Origin: Amphiduros pacificus
Lineage: Eukaryota; Annelida; Polychaeta; Phyllodocida; Hesionidae
Reading direction: 5' to 3'
Length of the DNA: 64,000 bases
Assembly: GCA_949316495.1 (NCBI GenBank)
Contig: OX439004.1
Location: 54,778,159-54,842,158, forward strand
The notes under the pieces are model-generated. The model saw only the letters and a list, made by a program, of their open reading frames with translations. It did no database searches and was not told where the DNA came from. Shown in pieces: positions 61,301 through 64,000 of the stretch; positions within the stretch are counted from its first letter, which is position 1, and each line of letters starts with the position of its first letter. The position numbers and the translations under genes are program-made.

Positions 61301-63649
61301 CACCATGATGTACTAAAGTCTGACATCAAGCAACAAGAAAAGTTGCTACAAGACATAGAAGTTGCACAGTCTGTATAAGATTTTCTCAGTCCATGGCTGC
61401 ACGTGACGGGTAAACATGGGTAGCGTGAACTTTATTTGACCTCAATTGAGGCTCAAAGTGGGGTAGCACTGTTTGACGTCATTTTGGTACTATTCAAAAG
61501 ACAATACATTTCATGACGTCATAAGCATATTTCCATGCTCTTATGACGTCATTTTACCTTTCAGTGCCTCTATGATGACACTCCACATAAAAATGACGCC
61601 AAGAAAGGAGTGTGCTTTCATTAGGGGCCTATATGTGAGGTTCATGTTCAAATAGGTTTTATAGACAATGATGGGGATACATTTTTCAAAAAGTTTATAA
61701 ACATGAAAGACAAATACATTTATTACCAATATGTGAATTTTAAACGTTTTTTTCAAAATCGGTGCTTAATCCCTTAAAGCGTTGTTTGTGGCAGGTATTT
61801 GAGGAGTGTTGTTTGTGGCAGGTATTTGAGGAGCTCTTGGTGGATAATGAAGTATTGTTTGTGGCAGGTATTTGAGGAGTGTTGTTTGTGGCAGGTATTT
61901 GAGGAGCTCTTACTGTTGTTTGTGGCAGGTATTTGAGGAGCTCTTACTGGATAATGAAGTGTTGTTTGTGGCAGGTATTTGAGGAGTGTTGTTTGTGGCA
62001 GGTATTTGAGGAGTGTTGTTTGTGGCAGGTATTTGAGGAGCTCTTACTGGACAATGAAGTGTTGTTTGTGGCAGGTATTTGAGGAGCTCTTACTGTTGTT
62101 TGTGGCAGGTATTTGAGGAGCTCTTACTGGACAATTAAGTGTAGTTTATGGCAGGTATTTGAGGAGCTCTTACTGTTGTTTGTGGCAGGTATTTGAGGAG
62201 TGTTGTTTGTGGCAGGTATTTGAGGAGTGTTGTTTGTGGCAGGTATTTGAGGAGTGTTGTTTGTGGCAGGTATTTGAGGAGCTCTTGGTGGATAATGAAG
62301 TGTTGTTTGTGGCAGGTATTTGAGGAGTGTTGTTTGTGGCAGGTATTTGAGGAGTGTTGTTTGTGGCAGGTATTTGAGGAGTGTTGTTTGTGGCAGGTAT
62401 TTGAGGAGTGTTGTTTGTGGCAGGTATTTGAGGAGTGTTGTTTGTGGCAGGTATTTGAGGAGCTCTTACTGGACGCTGACTGGAGCCTCAATGCAGGCAA
62501 CTGGATGTGGCTGTCCGCCAGCGCCTTCTTCCACCAGTACTTCAGGGTCTACAGCCCCATTGCATTTGGGAAGAAAACGGACAAAGATGGAGCTTATATT
62601 AAGTGAGTCGTGACTTATTGTTTTTATGCAAAAATCTCAAGGTATTAAGTTAGGATAAGGACAAATTAATTGGCAACCAAATTGTTTAAGATGCTTAAGT
62701 CAGGGGTGAGTTCTCGAGGAATTTCAGTGCAGACAAAATATCAACAACTCGGGCTTTTCTCAGGCACATATACTAGAGATGGGAAATATTTTATTATTTA
62801 AGTTATGTATTTTCAACCACTTTGGACTGAGTTATTATGAATAGGAATGTTTTGTTACAGGAAGTACATTCCAATATTGAAGAAATATCCGAGCCAGTAC
62901 ATCTATGAGCCGTGGAAGGCGCCCCTCAGTGTTCAGAAGGCAGCCGGCTGCATTATTGGCAAGGACTACCCACGCCCCCTGGTGGACCATGATGAAATGA
63001 GGAAGAAAAATATAAGCCGCATGGCAGCAGCATACAACGCTGCCAAAGAAAGTGCTGCAGCCAATGGCGGTGCTAAGGGGAAAGCTACTCCAGGTATTCG
63101 CTGGCTTGTAATATATCTTCCTATAACTCAAGTACTGACCTTGAGTATGCTTGTCAGTGACTTTGACATTTCAAGGTCATGGTCCAATCTCTGGCAATCT
63201 TATCAGCACGATAAGTTTACAACAAATAAAGAGAGTATAACTTTCACTATGGATGTATTATATCTACGTTTAAAAATGGTCACCTTGACCTACATTTCAA
63301 GGTCATGGAACGTGATCATTCAAAATCGTGTGAATGCAATAAGTTGACAACAAATGAAAATAGCATTGAATTTGTCTTCGATGTAAATATATTTTGTCTT
63401 TAATGTAAATATATTCAGCTATGTATGAGATAGGGATATAACGTGATTATGGATTCAAATGATGACATGGAAATAATCATCTCACATATCACATATGCAA
63501 ATAGGTTGTAAATTAAATAGGTTGTAACTAGATGATGTATTTCCTTTCTTGCAGGAAAGAGAAAATCAGTGGCAGAGGGATCAGCTCCAGCAAGGAAGAA
63601 AAAGCCAAGTGGAAACAAGAAGATCACAGACTTTACCAAATCAAAATGA
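55342..63649 (+). CDS. (6-4) DNA photolyase
   Basis: Flavoprotein of the cryptochrome/photolyase family that uses light to repair pyrimidine (6-4) pyrimidone photoproducts in the nucleus. Exons: 55342-55568, 55896-56090, 57258-57376, 57516-57670, 57855-58001, 58210-58374, 59755-59895, 62451-62602, 62861-63093, 63555-63649; 1629 nt, 542 aa. The N-terminal photolyase domain begins [18 protein letters not shown]; the FAD-binding domain has [74 protein letters not shown]. His359 and His363 correspond to the two active-site histidines of (6-4) photolyases. [10 protein letters not shown] and [15 protein letters not shown] favour (6-4) photolyase over a clock cryptochrome, and there is no long cryptochrome tail. 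The C-terminus is basic with a [10 protein letters not shown] end. Three splice junctions lie within tandem arrays. Confidence 0.95.
56054..56930 (+). repeat. 42-bp minisatellite, about 21 copies, carrying the photolyase exon 2 donor
   Basis: Each unit is the last 36 or so bases of exon 2 (GTCAAACACATCTCTCATAC to GACACTGACAA) followed by GTAAGT or GTAGGT. The first copy is real exon; all others lie in intron 2. Because 42 is a multiple of three, long open frames run through the array, but in the gene's own frame the first unit ends in TAA. Confidence 0.95.
58095..58180. repeat. 30-bp triplication in photolyase intron 5
   Basis: gtattattgtttttaatctt plus gattaatctt, two full copies and one diverged copy, ending about 30 bp before exon 6. 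Confidence 0.8.
58678..59788 (+). repeat. 55/57-bp minisatellite, 20 copies, carrying the photolyase exon 7 acceptor
   Basis: Each unit has about 20 intron bases (gtttgtttatttcag) joined to the first 33-37 bases of exon 7 (GGTCGGACGGGCTACCCCTT to GCCATAATGA). I count 20 copies of the GGTCGxACGGGCTACCCC core between 58690 and 59755. The last copy runs on into the rest of exon 7. Two length classes (55 and 57 bp) and a G/T variant are interleaved. Confidence 0.96.
59989..60518 (+). mobile_element. 530-bp MITE, copy 1, photolyase intron 7
   Basis: Inverted ends AGGGATTAAGCACC / GGTGCTTAATCCCT, flanked by TAA and TCA. No coding capacity. Contains alternating tgacgtcat motifs (CRE-like). Closely similar to 61244-61774. 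Confidence 0.85.
60729..62466 (+). repeat. 27/35/46-bp array carrying the photolyase exon 8 acceptor, split by a MITE
   Basis: More than 30 units of TGTTGTTTGTGGCAG/GTATTTGAGGAG with or without CTCTTACTGGACAAT. The GGCAG/GTATTTGAGGAGCTC core equals the acceptor and start of exon 8 (62451). The array runs 60729-61243 and 61775-62466 around the MITE. Length classes are mixed in a mosaic, with runs of the 27-bp class at the right end. Confidence 0.94.
61244..61774 (+). mobile_element. 530-bp MITE, copy 2, inserted inside the exon 8 acceptor array
   Basis: Same family as 59989-60518, flanked by TAA on both sides (61241-61243, 61775-61777). A 3-bp TAA-type duplication would fit PIF/Harbinger elements, but the transposase source is not in the window. 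Its position within the array shows that the array existed before the insertion. Confidence 0.87.
63115..63335. repeat. Diverged duplicated repeat in photolyase intron 9
   Basis: Two blocks share acatttcaaggtcatgg and ataagtt.acaacaaat, spaced about 130 bp. The gaccttgac/aaggtca theme resembles the intergenic repeat at 45960-46650. Confidence 0.45.
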
Positions 63650-64000
63650 AATAGGACCTAATGTTAATATCCACATGTCTTAACTAGGATGAGGTGTCAG
63701 ATTGCTGTGTACCCATTCTACCTCAGTCTGACATCTACCTCATCTTGACATCTTCCATTTTTCTTTTTACCTCATTTTGACATCTACCTCATCGTGACAT
63801 CTCAGGTATATTCAGGAATGCTACCCACAGAATGAGCTCCACATTTTATTCTGATAGGGCACATCTCTGAGGTCACAGATAGATTTATTATGGTCTGTTA
63901 GAATGTACTCAATGTTTGATCTGACTCAATGTTTGTGTTAATATTTATAGATAAACTTGTTATGTATAAAATGTAAAAGTGATATTTTAATATAAGATGT
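63650..64000. other. Photolyase 3' flank / 3' UTR
   Basis: 351 bases after the stop codon. A tcatcttgacatct / tacctcattttgacat motif is repeated around 63735-63800. I see no canonical AATAAA before the window ends and no other gene. Confidence 0.5.

Noticed and set aside
61541-61756. 71-codon minus-strand frame
   Set aside because: Lies wholly within a non-coding MITE copy.

Overview
This is animal genomic DNA: spliced genes with GT-AG introns, tRNA-derived SINEs, a non-LTR retrotransposon, MITE-like elements and a very heavy load of minisatellites. The SINE 3' ends (a conserved stretch close to gacgtaaaac followed by a (CAAA)n tail) and the protein similarities suggest a lophotrochozoan, most likely a mollusc. 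I infer this from recall and have run no search.

Layout. (1) Positions 62-33678, minus strand: GOLGA2, encoding the cis-Golgi golgin GM130. Twenty exons (736 codons plus 1 nt) lie in the window; the C-terminal part runs off the left edge. A 6.9-kb LINE (26750-33648) sits inside its first coding exon. A small intronless RING gene (18455-18967, plus strand) is nested in intron 9. (2) Positions 33679-35327: head-to-head promoter region holding a 156-bp palindrome and an inverted-ended element. (3) Positions 35328-45188, plus: ANAPC5 (APC/C subunit 5), complete, 19 coding exons, 784 aa. (4) Positions 45189-47595: tail-to-tail intergenic DNA with an old duplicated repeat. (5) Positions 47596-53201, minus: NELFB (negative elongation factor B), complete, 8 exons, 580 aa. 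(6) Positions 53202-55341: head-to-head intergenic region. (7) Positions 55342-63649, plus: (6-4) DNA photolyase, complete, 10 exons, 542 aa. These are unrelated housekeeping genes (Golgi tethering, ubiquitin ligase, Pol II pausing, UV repair) and nothing suggests they act together.

Three observations stand out. First, ten tandem-repeat arrays in all four large genes straddle a splice junction: the repeat unit carries a few bases of exon plus the GT donor, or the AG acceptor plus the first bases of exon, copied 2 to about 20 times. Two further arrays begin at or within about 15 bases of an acceptor. Second, the LINE looks intact and is flanked by an 8-bp direct repeat; removing it restores a perfect GM130 N-terminus, MADAAKKEKI/LAAKKK. 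Third, ORF1 of the LINE ends at an in-phase GTTAAAC slippery heptamer abutting the UGA stop, with a 5-nt spacer, a 10-bp stem and a possible pseudoknot, while ORF2 lies in the -1 frame without an ATG. Together these suggest programmed -1 frameshifting.

Exon boundaries were set by hand from splice consensus, reading phase and remembered human orthologues. The summed lengths of the three complete genes are multiples of three with no internal stop.
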